A stretch of DNA of 64,000 bases from Nymphalis io. Its lineage: Eukaryota > Arthropoda > Insecta > Lepidoptera > Nymphalidae. A program made the translations under genes and the position numbers. The stretch is from contig NC_065889.1 in the NCBI RefSeq assembly GCF_905147045.1, positions 129,001-193,000 of the forward strand, given 5' to 3'. The notes under the pieces are model-generated. The model was not told where the DNA came from. It saw only the letters and a program-made list of their open reading frames with translations, and searched no databases. How positions within the stretch are numbered: position 1 is the first letter of the stretch; every line of letters starts with the position of its first letter. This document shows, piece by piece, positions 24,500-36,120 of this stretch.

Positions 24500-25230
24500 T
24501 AATCTATATTATGCTATTACCTTTACTGTTTCTAATAATATTATTACTAAATATTCCGGTTTCGCCGACGTTGTTTAGCTAGAATTACTCGTCATATTTC
24601 AACAAAAGTTCGATTCAAATTATCAAAAAACGCAAACGTCGGACGAATCGCCACGTGATTACGATAAAAACATAAATTTAATGAAATAGTTGATATTAGT
24701 ATGAGGAGCACGTCGTCGCTATAAACCTAACACTCGGGCTTTACTGAGCTTTTCTTGTGTTAAATTTGCGGCGATAATTCATACCGATATCTTCTTGAGC
24801 AGTGATGGGAACATCGTAAATGATCTAACCAAATTATGTTAGCAACTCCCGTTTAAAGTAACTTACTAATAAAGCTCGTATGAGTCGCCACCAGCACAAT
24901 AGCCCAGGTGCATATAAGAATATATATATAATAAAAAGTATTGAGTTCGTTTTGCGTTGATTTCTATACAATATATGTAAAATGGGAGAACTATGTATGT
25001 AATTTGATAAAAAGAGTAACTATTGTGTTTTTTACTGATTTTTCTCTGTTAAATCGAAATAATCTGTAGTTCCGGTATCCTTACATTCAATGTCATCTTG
25101 TAAAATGACGATTTAAAAGCACTTATAAGAGCCTACTTGGATAAAGAATGTTGTCATTATAAGTTTAAGTACATTATAAGTTTAAAAAAAGAAAACATTT
25201 ACATTATACTACTCATTATATACTAGTTTT
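24500..25230. other. non-coding stretch
   Basis: AT-rich, no genes or repeats recognised. Confidence 0.45.
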
Positions 25231-25234
25231 CTGT

Positions 25235-25400
25235 CGTGGCTTCACCCTCGTGTGACGAGGGGACGTTCTGTCAGGTGTTAGATACTATGTCCTTTTCTGC
25301 ACCTCTGACAAATTGTAAGCAAAATTCATGCTTGGCGGGTGAGTAGATAAGACATGAAAGAGTAACAAACAATCTCACTTTTATATTTATATATTAGTCT
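25235..25400 (+). repeat. dispersed repeat family G, decayed
   Basis: TTTCTGTCGTGGCTTCACCC, TCTGCACCTCTGACAAATTG, GACATGAAAGAGTAACAAAC and a TTTATATATTAGTCTTGT end match family G at 41.1-41.3 kb. Confidence 0.6.
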
Positions 25401-25849
25401 TGTTTAATATGAACAAGTGGTGTCGGAAGCAAGAAAACGGAATTTGGATAATTTCGTGGTGAGTACTGATGAATACGCAAAAACCTTGAATCGAGGAATT
25501 ATTAAACTCTACATCCTACAGGCGTTCTCATTATCAATTTAATTAAAGCATTAATTGAGGGAAACACCTTAAATAAGTGTTCATAAAAAGTAAAAACCTC
25601 TTAATAATAGTACCTTCGTAGTAAAAAATAAACTACAATTAATCGACGACGCTGATCGATAATTAAACGCAAAAAAAAAATTAACTTATGTAATGTTAAC
25701 TAACACAGATATGTGACGGATTGTATGTTACTTACTAAGTTACTTAGTTTTTAAATATTTTATAACAGAAGTAAAGTCGACAGGACGTGTCAATGCTTAG
25801 TTAATAAAGTAATGTAATTCCCATCTCAAAAATAATAATAATTCAAACG

Positions 25850-26000
25850 GCGGGACACCGTGACATGGCGTAGCTGTCACCGTAGCGTCACGAGTTACGC
25901 GCGGCGTCGCACGCAGCAGTAGCCAGTAGCGCGCTGAGCGAGCGATCGTTCGCATCCACGCGCAACGTAGCTTGCACTATCACGCAACAACGCGGGAAAC
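25850..26000 (+). promoter_or_regulatory. CpG-rich island, probable TATA-less promoter
   Basis: One of the most CpG-dense non-transposon segments in the window (TCACGAGTTACGCGCGGCGT, GTAGCGCGCTGAGCGAGC). It contains AGCAGTAGCCAGTAG, where CAGT resembles the arthropod initiator, with GCGATCGTTCGC a short distance downstream. No TATA box sits at the right distance. The downstream sequence looks like a 5' UTR. The same island could also serve a leftward transcript. Calling it a promoter is inference. Confidence 0.45.
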
Positions 26001-26262
26001 TCCACCAAACAAACTTTGTGAATAATCAATCGTTGAGTGTGACAACAAAATATACTATTAATTTCTTAAATTCCATGTTGTGAAAGTGCTATATGACGCC
26101 ATTTTTGTCCGTCGGAAAGTTTAAAATATAAAAAGTTTAATGCTAATATAATGCTAATAAAAGTGTATCGATATAATTATTAATCTACTGTTACGTATTG
26201 TGACTTATAGTGAATAGTTAATTCATTTCGTATTGTCATTGACTCATCTATTTTATATACAC
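25930..26262 (+). other. candidate 5' UTR (non-coding first) exon
   Basis: From the CpG-rich island the sequence passes GAAACTCCACCAAACAAACT, GAGTGTGACAACAAAATA and TAGTGAATAGTTAATTCA and ends at CAC|GTAAGT with the donor at 26263. Frames are short and closed, as expected for an untranslated leader. If real, the first intron extends to the right and the coding exons lie beyond the window or are too short to see. The start is approximate. Confidence 0.38.
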
Positions 26263-26477
26263 GTAAGTAATATTAATGATATTTGCAATAACTATTTATT
26301 ATATTAAGATGCCCTTTTCAATGCTCCATTGATGAAAAGGTACATGTTAATAAATCTATTATTTAAGAAGTTCACACATTAACTAGTATGACACAGGTGG
26401 TACTATAAACCCCATTCGTGTAGATATACTGAATTGAACTGAAGTGATACCAACTTATGAGTTCATCCCACACTTAC

Positions 26478-26580
26478 AACTTTTATAGCCGACTTCAAAA
26501 TGAAGCAAGTGAACATTCTGACATGTGTTTCGTATTTATACTAGACAATAACTTCGCCGATTGTGAACCGATTACAACAA
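26478..26580 (+). repeat. dispersed repeat family I (GCCGACTTCAAAA)
   Basis: TATAGCCGACTTCAAAATGA at one end and ACTTCGCCGATTGTGAACCG at the other. A related copy lies at 62.31-62.41 kb, with shorter traces near 5.37 and 43.97 kb. Confidence 0.55.
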
Positions 26581-26799
26581 AGACTAGCTCACACAAAAAA
26601 ACCCCTACAGTCAAATAAGAGTAGAAACTGCTGGGCATCTGATATTTTATATATTAATCTCGATATTTTAGTCTACTGTCAATCATTTTTTTTTAATTAC
26701 TATTTTCTTTATTTGAATTATCACACACACAAAAAATACAATATAAGATACTTGGCTTGGCTGACTAGAAAATAAGTTGAAGGTGGTTTCTTGTAAATT

Positions 26800-29185
26800 T
26801 AATGATAAATATCGATTACTAAGGATGGACGACCAGGGGACTCATCATTTTCTCTTAACGGCGCTATTACTATTAAGCACCGCGCTTAGAAGGGCTGACC
26901 CACATTTAATATAAAAATTATAGCAGTTATTCAAAAACTTTCAAAAACAAAATTTGTCGCTAACACTTCACGCGTAACTTCGATCGAGTGATATCGTAAA
27001 GTTTGTGTAAATATTCTTTCCCTCACATCTCCGACACACGAACGACCGAACCCAGACGAGACTGCTCCAACTTTTACAATTCTTTATCGCGTTTTGTCGC
27101 AACTTTTCTAGCTTATAACCCCTTTGTTAATATTACCTTTGCAATAAATCTTCGTAGAGGTCAATTTTTTTCTGGCAACTATAATGATGAGTTGTGAGTT
27201 TGTAAAAAGAAAAGCGAATAATTTGTGTTACTCAGCGGTAGAGTCTCGCGCGAGTCCGCATGGGTAGGTCCTATCCACTCCTCGTATATTCTACCGCAAA
27301 GCGAGAATACTTAGTATTGCTGTGTTTCGATTGGAAGCGTAAGTGCTAATTCAAAAACTCAAAAGTCAAAAGACCTTTGAATCTAACACCACGTTCACAC
27401 TAGCCGACTGATTCTGCCGAATCGAAAACGATTAGGACTGTTTTAAGGAAAACTTAAATTGAATCTGCAAAAAGTATAAATAATAAATTTGCCACCTTTC
27501 AAATATTGTTGATTATTTGTCAATTTTTTTTTTGCAGACTAACCAATTTTGTTATGCTAAAATGAGACCGCGTTAAGTCGCTGTAGCAGAGTAATGTAAT
27601 TGCGGTTTCAATTACCTCATAAATCATAGTTGTAAACTAACTTATTACTGAATACCAAAAATTAACAAACACAACTTTTTTCCATCTATATTTTGTCATA
27701 TTTTATATTTTATAGTTTTTTTACACTGTCAACAATGTTAAGTATAAAAATTCTTGTATTTCTGTAGTAAAAGAGTAAAAGATATATAATTTTTGCCTAT
27801 AAAGATTTCGAAGCACAATTAATAGTTTTTGTGAGATGAAATATATGAATTGTTGGTTGCAATAGAATTAAAAAAATCCTTGACAACAATAATCGAAATA
27901 TTTAGGACGAGCCGGTCCCACTTCGACAATTATTGTCGTGTTAAGGTAAAATTGTTTATCCTGTAGCATATTTTAGCAATCTTAATTCTTCAATCAGTCA
28001 ATCATCGAGTGTTTTATAAAACTAACGTGTTCTCGTCCTTGACTGCTGGCTGAGGTCAGGTGGTCATCGCTCTGACTAAAAACTGGTAATATATTAAAAG
28101 TTCTTATTTCGCATATCATTTATTAAAATTTATCAATAGCCGTTACATAATACTCGTATGACAACATACTGTATCTATAAATGTAATAAACACAGAACTA
28201 ACTCGTTTATTTAAAAATCATTTTAGCCTGCCTGAATATGTTGCTTACTAAGTCTTGCTTCAAGGTTCAAGATGTTAACAAATTATACAAAATGATTAAA
28301 CGAATTGACGAAAAGTTAATTAAAAAAAAATCTCACTTAAGTAATTTGAACGTAAAACGCAATTGGCAAAGAATCTTGAACGGGAGTAAATTTTAATTAA
28401 GTATAAATGAGCGGCTTTAAATAAGATTTCACTCAGCAGCTTGTGTTCTCGGGACTCTGGAGTCTTGAATCTTTGACGATCTCAAGACAAAATGACGCCA
28501 CGTGTCAAAATCTGAAAAATGGCATACGGTCAAAGCTAAAACATACTTGTATAGCCGCTTTGTATAAGGATGAAAATTAAATAATTAAAATATTTTATAA
28601 TCTTCAGCGTAAAAAAGTGAATATCCCGTGAGGGGGTAAGGTCCTCAAGTTTATCACCCTGCTCCACTCAGTTATATTACAGGCCATCTCTCAATATTTT
28701 CATTCACTCCTATCTGTAGATGAATTATAAATAGAAATTAAGCCCATGAAAGTTCAGTGATGCATGTCACTGGACAACGGTTGAACGGTTCTAATCTTGT
28801 GTGTACAGTAAATCCCTCAATAATTATTTATAAGTAAGTCTAAAGAACTCTCAACGTCAGGAAAACGGGAAGAAGGTACCGGTAACATTGACTCAACAGT
28901 TTAATGTGTGAACATAAGCAATCCATATGTAAATCAAATTAACACTGAAATGGCAAATATAACCAAATATTGTAACCAGTATAATACGACATGTATGTCG
29001 TTCGGTTACGTGACGGTTAGCGATGGAAAGGCTGACTGATGCGGGCGGAGAGATTGTCCGTTGGCGACCTACTGATTGTTATGTTATGTTGCTCAATATA
29101 ATGTATCTGAGACTTGTAATATTCATAGGCAAAAATAAACTACAGTGGTAACAAATATCGTATCAGGAAGTAATTGTTACATCTT
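26800..29185. other. non-coding stretch
   Basis: Apart from the SINE A remnant at 27225-27350 no gene or repeat was recognised. Frames are short and AT-driven. Confidence 0.45.
27225..27350 (+). mobile_element. SINE family A, 5' fragment
   Basis: AGCGGTAGAGTCTCG, GGGTAGGTCCTATCCACTCC, TATTCTACCGCAAAG and TAGTATTGCTGTGTTTCG match the first part of SINE A. The 3' half is missing. Confidence 0.7.
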
Positions 29186-29189
29186 GGTC

Positions 29190-29305
29190 TTTTTTATGAA
29201 ATAGATACGCGGACTGGCAAATGGGTCACCTGATGGTAAGTGGTCACCACCAGCTATAGATATTAGCGATGTCAGAAATATCAACCTTGAAACTAAGAAA
29301 ACTCT
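29190..29305 (-). mobile_element. SINE family A, 3' fragment
   Basis: GACTGGCAAATGGGTCACCT and GATGGTAAGTGGTCACCACC are the reversed 3' part of SINE A, ending near AACCTTGAAACTAAGAAAAC. Confidence 0.7.
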
Positions 29306-30029
29306 AACTAATAAAAAAGTAAGGATTATTATAAATAATAATAGTTAAGCGTTAAATCCAACCGTACCGTACTAAGGCTTTATCCCCATGTGCATCTATT
29401 TTGTCATGCGGTTAAATTTAAATATCTTGCAATAAATCTAAAACGACTGCTGTAAATTTCAAAAAGCAAATGGTTATTTTAATCGTCAGGATGCACTTAA
29501 AGTTATATTATTTATTTTAACGATTACCATTTAGAAACGATTACCATTAGAATACCCTTTGCCATCTAAATGAACTAAAGTTATTACTAAATTTTCCCAT
29601 CATTTTTATATTTACATAAAAATGGTACCAGTGATGATAATTTTTTGTAGGAATTTTTAAGATCTAAATCTTTAATACAGATTTTTTGACACGTTTGTTG
29701 GAAAGTGCCCAAGCCGAAGATCTTTTTCTTCGACTGCATTGATATACTAAGCTATAAACATATACGAGAAATTATGTGAGCATACTTCTGCAGGTAGATC
29801 CTGAAATAATAAACTACAGTACTGTAACAGTTACCTGTCATATTCATATATATCATTATTAGTTTTTGTGATTTCGGAAAATAAACAAATAAACTCACTA
29901 TAAAAATAGCTTGATGAGGAACCTCATTTTAATAATATTTATTTTAGTTTATGGATCGCTTAACAACAAAAATAATTTATATCACGAGGATATATAAGTA
30001 TAAAGTAATATTAATCGCTCGCCGTTCAC

Positions 30030-30861
30030 AGGCCAAGCTAGGCTTTTTTTTTTTTCGCTGGAAAAACGCGTTTACGCGTTTCCCCCACTTGAAGTGGGGG
30101 GGTATGTGGGACTCGCCGGCGCCGAGTATGTGCCGGAATACCCACTAAAAAACCAGCGGTACCCACACCGCCTTTTCGAGGGGCGTCACGGGATCGCTTG
30201 CGCATACTACCGTGACGCCCGACGGTTGGCCCGCCTCTGCAGGCCTCCAAATCCTAGGGGGTTCTTAGGGTATAAAGACCCCCTAACCCCGGCAACACTT
30301 AGGGCGGGAGGAGAAGATGCGCATAGCGCCGACGCCTTCTCCCCGGTCTTCTTCGGCGAAGCGAGTCAGCGGAGGCCCTCTCCTCACGCTCCCGCTCCGC
30401 TGCCTCCTTCTGCGACATGATATTTCGCAGAAGGAGACCGTCTCCAACCAGCACCTCTCGCTACCAAGCATGGCATTTATCACACTCGGCAGCGAGAGGT
30501 CTTCACCGACAAGGCCGCCAGGGACAGGCGCTGAGGTCCCCAAGCGGCACACTCCATCAGAGTGTGGCACGCTGTGTCCGAAGGCGCACCACACTCATGG
30601 CAGGAGGGTGTCACCTCCCGCCTCGCTATCCGGCGCAGGTACTTACCGAAACAGCCGTGTCCGGTAAGTACCTGCGTCATCCTGAATGTGAGTGTGCCGT
30701 GACTCCGTTCCACCCAGCGACTCAAGTGGGGGCGGACCGCCTCCACTGTCACTAGGCCTGCCGAGGGGGACCTCAAGCTACGAATCAAGGCTCGCTGGGC
30801 TAGGGCCTTGACTCGCTCAACCTCCGCCGACCCTGGACGGACGCCGAGGCCAAGCTAGGCT
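30030..30861 (-). mobile_element. R1-like LINE, 5'-truncated insertion
   Basis: A sharply GC-rich block in AT-rich DNA. It is bounded by a perfect 15-bp direct repeat, AGGCCAAGCTAGGCT, at 30030-30044 and 30847-30861, the target-site duplication. The plus strand begins with a T run after the left repeat, which is the poly(A) tail of a minus-strand element. The insert of about 800 bp carries the C-terminal end of an ORF2-like protein and a long 3' UTR. Pieces of the same UTR, including GGGCGTCACGGTAGAATGCG, are found at 44.3 and, decayed, 40.1 kb. The lineage call rests on the protein end and is less sure than the insertion itself. Confidence 0.85.
30480..30846 (-). pseudogene. R1-like ORF2 C-terminal fragment with zinc knuckle
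   Basis: The open minus-strand frame includes VEAVRPHLSRWVERSHGTLT, then TQVLTGHGCFGKYLRR and a zinc-knuckle-like CHECGAPSDTACHTLMEC (C-x2-C-x8-H-x4-C), ending at 30480. This arrangement is typical of the region after the reverse transcriptase in R1/Jockey-type LINEs, including the HG.LT....LTGHGCFG block. Endonuclease and reverse transcriptase are missing through 5' truncation, so it is not functional. Several 100-codon frames on the opposite strand are shadows caused by the high GC content. Confidence 0.75.
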
Positions 30862-31139
30862 AGCGTAACAGGTTATAAACTCAATGATTATACATTTTTA
30901 GCAATATCTAATATAACTGATACCGAATTATGTAGTAATAGATTTTTCATTTTAAATACGATGACGGACGAATAAATACATGTCGGTGCGCGGTTACGAT
31001 GAAGCTCTTTGACGATTAAGGCAATACTAATAGTTATATAGTTTAATCGCTAATTCTGCATGTAATTACTCGAGCTCCTTCAACTAATAAAAATGTTTTG
31101 TTGTTTAAAGTAAAAAAGATTAAAGAATTAGTTGCGAGG

Positions 31140-31260
31140 AAACCTACCTGATTGTATCTGTCACATTTTTATCCATCGTCCCACATTGGGACAGCGTAGC
31201 GGAATTGGCCAAAAATCCTCTCCTCAAGAACAAAAGAAGTCTAGTAGTGGAGCATTTAAT
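31140..31260 (+). mobile_element. SINE family B fragment
   Basis: GAGGAAACCTACCTGATTGT, ATCGTCCCACATTGGGACAG, CGTAGCGGAATTGGCC and CTCTCCTCAAGAAC match a diverged SINE B body. It lies just upstream of the LINE insertion at 31295. Confidence 0.65.
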
Positions 31261-31305
31261 GGCTATTACTTTATTTTATTTTTTTATTTTTTTTAAAGTA
31301 TTGTA

Positions 31306-31957
31306 CTACAGAAATTTATGCCATTATTCTGTTATATCAAATAAAAAATTACTATGTCATTCTCTCCATACATGGGTCAGTGGTATAGACTTATCTAATA
31401 ATATATTTCCAGTAGTAGAAGGAATAGCGATGTCAAAAACACTGTGTAAGAAATCAGACATGTTAAATAGCTGTCGGACACTTCTAGATAACAAATATAA
31501 GTCGTTTTACAAAATTTTTACCGACGGATCTAAGAATACATTCGGTTCAGGTACAGCAATCTTTGACCCTCAGGCAGATATAAGAATTAAATTTAAAATT
31601 AAGGCAGATATATCTATAATGCATAGTGAGCTGACTGCAATTTCGGAATCACTGTCATATGCGTCATCTTGTGCCGGAAGTCAGGTTGTTATACTGTCTG
31701 ATTCAAAGAGCGCCCTTTTTCATTTGGCTCGGTTAACCTCGACCTTTCGAGGATACCCGGTAGCCTACGATATTTTAGAATCCATACGCAATAGACAAAA
31801 TGCAAATAAATCAATAATTATCCAGTGGATACCTTCACATATTGGAATCATGGGCAACGAGGAAGCTGACAAAGCAGCAAAACAAGCTATTCATGATGGA
31901 ATTCCTTATCAGTGCATACCTTTACATAGTGAAATTTTAAATAAATTCAAGATGTAA
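31306..31957 (+). pseudogene. LINE ORF2: RNase H domain
   Basis: Truncated ORF2 frame entering the element around YRNLCHYSVISNKK. The RNase H fold shows all four expected acidic residues: FTDGSK, HSELTAI, LSDSKSA and NEEADKAAK. It would remove the RNA strand of the hybrid during reverse transcription. The open frame begins upstream of the element at 31205, but codons before 31306 are SINE-derived flank, so that ATG is not the natural start. The frame ends at a TAA (31955-31957) caused by a shift, and the protein resumes in another frame at about 31962. The fragment lacks the reverse transcriptase and endonuclease. Confidence 0.85.
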
Positions 31958-31961
31958 ACAA

Positions 31962-32333
31962 AACTGGCAGGAATATTTTGATGAACGATCGCGACATAAA
32001 GGTATATGGTACAAGACAATTGTATGTGAACTTACTCATTGCCCATGGTTTCAAACATTTAAAAGTAGCAGAAAAAATATTGTGACATTTATGAGACTTT
32101 GTTCCGGTCATATTCCGTCAAACAAATTTAATTTTATGATGGGCAAAACCAACACCTATAAATGCGTACAATGTAACTGCATGGATGATGTTTATCACCG
32201 ATTGATGGAATGTGCGCGGAATGCGTCGTTCCGGCCCCGTTTATTAAAATCATATAATGTGGGTATATGTAATAGTTGTCTTGCGGTACCATCATCAAAC
32301 GAAACTAAGCTATTATTGAAAATGTATATATAG
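31962..32333 (+). pseudogene. LINE ORF2: C-terminal zinc-knuckle part after frameshift
   Basis: Starting near NWQEYFDERSRHKGIWYK this frame continues the same protein. It includes FMRLCSGHIPSNKFNFMMG and a C-x2-C-x7-H-x4-C knuckle, CVQCNCMDDVYHRLMEC, then ends at a TAG at 32331. It follows the RNase H fragment in a different frame, so at least one indel has occurred around 31945-31962. The order RNase H then knuckle fits the family. It is not expected to be active. Confidence 0.8.
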
Positions 32334-32549
32334 AATACTTGCTCATTTTCAATAATACCTTATATAGAAAAGAAAAGATTATGGATGTATTATATTATTG
32401 TTTATTTGTATTTTATTAATTAGGTGTTAAGTTGTTTTGATTTAGTATAATTATTATGCGTTTTGCTTGTACGGGGGTGACATAGTCAATCTGATGACTA
32501 AACTCCCAGGTAAAATAAAGGAAAAAAAAAAAGTATTGTAGCCTACTAT

Positions 32550-34180
32550 CGACAAAATCTCCCTTTTTACAGAATGTATGAAAATTATTTCTTTTTATTT
32601 ATTAAAAAAAAACAAAGAGTTTCAAACGTGATTTAAATTCAACTGTATTTTTAAAAAGTTCATACAGACGATGTCAAGGACGTTTAGTTTGGTTTTAAAA
32701 TGACAAAAACTTTGCATGTCATTTAATTTAAGTGACAAGATTATATATTGTGTACGTTTTAATTTACACGACTATAATTAAGACAAAGTTTGAATAATGA
32801 GCCGAGACCACACTCTTGTTCAACCGGATTTATATGAAAATTTATATGAAATCTTTAACTTTAACAATAAAAGGTTGCGAATTTTTAATAATATAACATT
32901 TAACTGTTCTGACAAGCAAAAATATTAAAGGATATACAATATATATATATAATAAAGTCCAAACGGAAGGGTGCTCATATGTCACCGCTGGGACATGAAA
33001 TTCCCGCTTGTCATGGCAATAGTTTTAACTTAAGCGGTTGAAAGTGCGCAGCGTACATACTTACATAATATCATATACTAATATATTATCTGAGACGAGC
33101 TGCATCTTCTGGTATAAGTTTTATATATATTGATTTTTCTTCAGTTAGGCATTGCAAAAAGGTCTCGTTATTTATTAGTACGACTTTAGTATATTCTCTG
33201 TTGTCTGATATCAATATTAACGTAACGTGACGTAGCGTAACCTCTATTTATATTCAGAACGTAAACTATTCACATGAACTTCCACAGAGAGAGAAATTGA
33301 CAACATTAATAAAATATGTGCTCGACGTCTGTTTTCATTACACTCATAACTCACATTGTCTTTTAAGAATCTAGAATATTAATGAAGTACAAAATGAATT
33401 AGTATATGAAGCTGAAAAGTTTGTTTGTTCGAATGCGCTAAGCTAAGGATCTACAAGTTCGATTGGAAAAGCAATTTGCACTATCCCGTTTATTGAGAAA
33501 GGTTATTGTTACGACGCTGTGACTACCCGTGATGGAGTAATAATAATAATATTATTATATCCATTTAAAAAAGTAAGTTAAAAAATTAAAACCCGACAGG
33601 ACAAAATCGCAGGGTATATTATTACCGGTGAATATTATTTAACGGCTCTCAGGGCAAGATGACTTGCAACCACGACAAAGACATTTAAAAATCAACATAT
33701 CTAAGTGTTAAATTAAAATATATAAGTTACTTACGTATTAGATGATACCACTACATAATTTAATATTCGGTAGACAAGTATATTACGCAAGGATTTTTAC
33801 CGAAGTCGAAATATAGTGATTAATCATATATTTTTTATTTCAATTATTTTTCGAGAAAGTATCATTGTACAATGTTGAGAATTATATTTCGGAAGTGGAA
33901 AGATTTAATATTTACAAACTATTAAATTAAGATGTATGAGCCGTCTTGGCCCAGGTGTTTGATATTGAAATAAAAAGTATATATAAAGAAACCGTCTCCG
34001 TATCCATCAACATCTGCGACGTGATATAATATACAGTTTTTACAATATTATATAATATATTTTAAGTGATAAAACAAGTCGTGTAACATTTCATTGAAAA
34101 TGTGACAAATAAAGTGAAATAAATTTATCTTCTTTTTTAATCAACACATGAAAAGTAGTACAGTTTGTTCTGGGTTCTAT
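32550..34180. other. AT-rich non-coding stretch
   Basis: No genes or repeats were recognised apart from simple AT runs near 32940. Confidence 0.5.
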
Positions 34181-34181
34181 T

Positions 34182-34335
34182 TTTTTATGTATGAAGGGGC
34201 AAACGAGCTGGAAGCTCACCTGATGGAAAGTGATTACCACCGCCTATGGACATCTGCAACACCTCGGGTTAACAGGAGCGTTGCCGTTTTTTGAGGAATG
34301 AGTTCGCTCTTTTCTTGATGGTTTTTGTGTCATAT
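34182..34335 (-). repeat. dispersed repeat, SINE A-related 3' motif (family J)
   Basis: GGGGCAAACGAGCTGGAAGC, TCACCTGATGGAAAGTGATT, ACCACCGCCTATGGACATCT and TGAGTTCGCTCTTTTCTTGA. The CACCTGATGG...GT.ACCACC core parallels the 3' block of SINE A but the rest differs. A type common in moths and butterflies; only one copy is here. The strand is given by analogy with SINE A. Confidence 0.5.
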
Positions 34336-34529
34336 CGGTATTATATTTATCTAGTTATTAAAATTATAGACGGTCCTCTCGACAGTTACGTTTATATTTT
34401 TTTTTTGTCGTCATAAAAACTATCTAAATATTCATGATTTACACACATTATATCGTCGAGAGCTGTGGTGCCGTCATTGATTTAGGCTATTGAATTTGAA
34501 ACGAGAGTGACAGCATACTTTTTGTTGTT

Positions 34530-34583
34530 ACGTCACTCCGGCGGAACGTCAAACGGACAGCGATATATCGTGGTCGGACGTCA
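34530..34583. promoter_or_regulatory. cluster of three ACGTCA (CRE-like) motifs
   Basis: ACGTCA occurs at 34530-34535, 34546-34551 and 34578-34583, all on the plus strand, with start-to-start spacings of 16 and 32 bases. The stretch is GC-richer than its surroundings and includes CTCCGGCGGAACG. ACGTCA is the half-site read by CREB/ATF-type bZIP factors in animals. A regulatory role is inference. An open frame (YVTPAERQTDSDISWSDV) also crosses the stretch. Confidence 0.35.
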
Positions 34584-34599
34584 TCGAGGGATCGCCGTT

Positions 34600-36110
34600 A
34601 ATTTTAATTACGTTCGAATAATTCTTTGGTAACGTGTTCAATATGTAAAATGATAAATTGTTCGTATTAGTAGTTTTTTTCGATATTAGAATTTCAGTCA
34701 GGCTGACTTCTCAAGTCTTAGCTGAGCTGGACAATAACGGAAAACAAGCGATATAATAGTATAATAAATGTTGGCAGCGATACAATGGCTGACAAGCAGA
34801 CAGATTTAAATAATTATCTAATATTAGCAGCGTGGTCACGCTTAAACAATATAATGAACGATCATTCTCAAACAATGACTTTTAATTGACAATTAGTATT
34901 CATTTGGTTTTAAAAGTACAAATAATTGACTTTGTCATAACGTTTGATATGGAATTTATATTTGGCTCGGACAACGCTCAGCGAATGTGAGTTTGAACTA
35001 TAACTCAAATAGCACTTTCGTTCATCCCAGTGTTCACCACAACCAGAAGAACAATTGGCGTTAAGATCTACACTATTTAGTTTATATTGGACAGGGTGCA
35101 TGTTTGATCGCTCCCATTTCAGTAACTGTCGCACCTTACCTTATGGGTCTGTTTATTAACTTTACGTTAATGAGCGGAACGGAAACTGTTAAACTGTTTG
35201 TTTCACCAATATAAACATATGTATATAGGGTCCCGAGATATCAATTATAGGGCTCGCATTATTGGAAAGTTTGCTATGACAATGTAGTAGGTAATAAATG
35301 TCAAGCATAAGTGCTATTTCGGATTGTTAGTATAAAGTTACCATAGAAGTTACTCAATATAGCAAGTGTACTGTAGATACTCTATATCAACCAGACATGT
35401 ATAATCAAAGCTTAGTGCGAAAAAAAACCGGAATGTGTAGGTAGTAATTAAATAATAAAATATAATATAAATAAAATCGATAAATTTGATGGAAACAACA
35501 CGGGTGGATAATCGACGCAATTTAATGTAATTACCAAATATCTTAAGAATATTTTTATAACGTTAAATATGCTGGATTAAAAATATCGGTATATCCCATC
35601 AAAAACAAAAATGTGAAATGAAAGCTAAGTTCAATATTATGCTATATGCCTTGGTTGTTGACTTCAACGACAAAAGAAGTGAGATCTAAATGGGTGCCAA
35701 GTTCAACGGTCAGTCCTGAAATTTATTTTTAACAACATAAAATATTTTATAGCAACTTACAATATTTCATCTCATAACTTAGATCATATATTGAAGCCTA
35801 AGGTCTGACGTGGCTAGTTCTCATATACGAATTATTGTTAAGTACCTACTAAAACAGTCATGGAAGAGCCCTATGTTCGATGACTAGTTTCTACCAGCAG
35901 TCAAATTTTTGGAAGAATAAAATAAGAGCTTACAGCTTTAGAACTTACGAAGGCTATAATATAATTCGTGGAATGCCGCCCTTAATTTTTTTTAACCTAA
36001 GCATATCAGTTTTAGTACTTAAAACTAAGAGTATAGTCCACTTTTGTATTTATTACGTTATTAACTGAGATTTAGTATTAATTATTATTTCTATATTTAG
36101 CGCACATCAA
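34600..36110. other. non-coding stretch
   Basis: No repeat was recognised. A minus-strand frame at 34910-35134 (containing GCGEHWDERKC) is protein-like in composition, and a good donor CATAAG|GTAAGG lies just upstream of it on the same strand (about 35140). No gene could be assembled. Confidence 0.4.
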
Positions 36111-36120
36111 TAGTGCAAGG

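Larger units (their letters stand above)
31295..32540 (+). mobile_element. RNase H-bearing LINE, 5'-truncated insertion
   Basis: A non-LTR retrotransposon end flanked by an 11-bp direct repeat, AAAGTATTGTA, at 31295-31305 and 32530-32540. The insert carries an RNase H domain, a zinc knuckle and a 3' UTR ending CTCCCAGGTAAAATAAAGG and poly(A) just before the right-hand repeat. Group I, R1 or LOA-type LINEs carry RNase H downstream of reverse transcriptase. The exact clade is not determined. Confidence 0.85.

Noticed and set aside
30094..30755. Overlapping 100-116-codon plus-strand frames and a minus frame at 30283-30594
   Set aside because: They lie inside the GC-rich R1-like LINE. Only the minus-strand zinc-knuckle frame makes family sense; the others arise from high GC with few stops.
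31205..31305. Upstream ATG of the 250-codon frame containing RNase H
   Set aside because: The first third of a hundred bases is SINE B and flank; the LINE begins at 31306 after the duplicated target, so this ATG is accidental.
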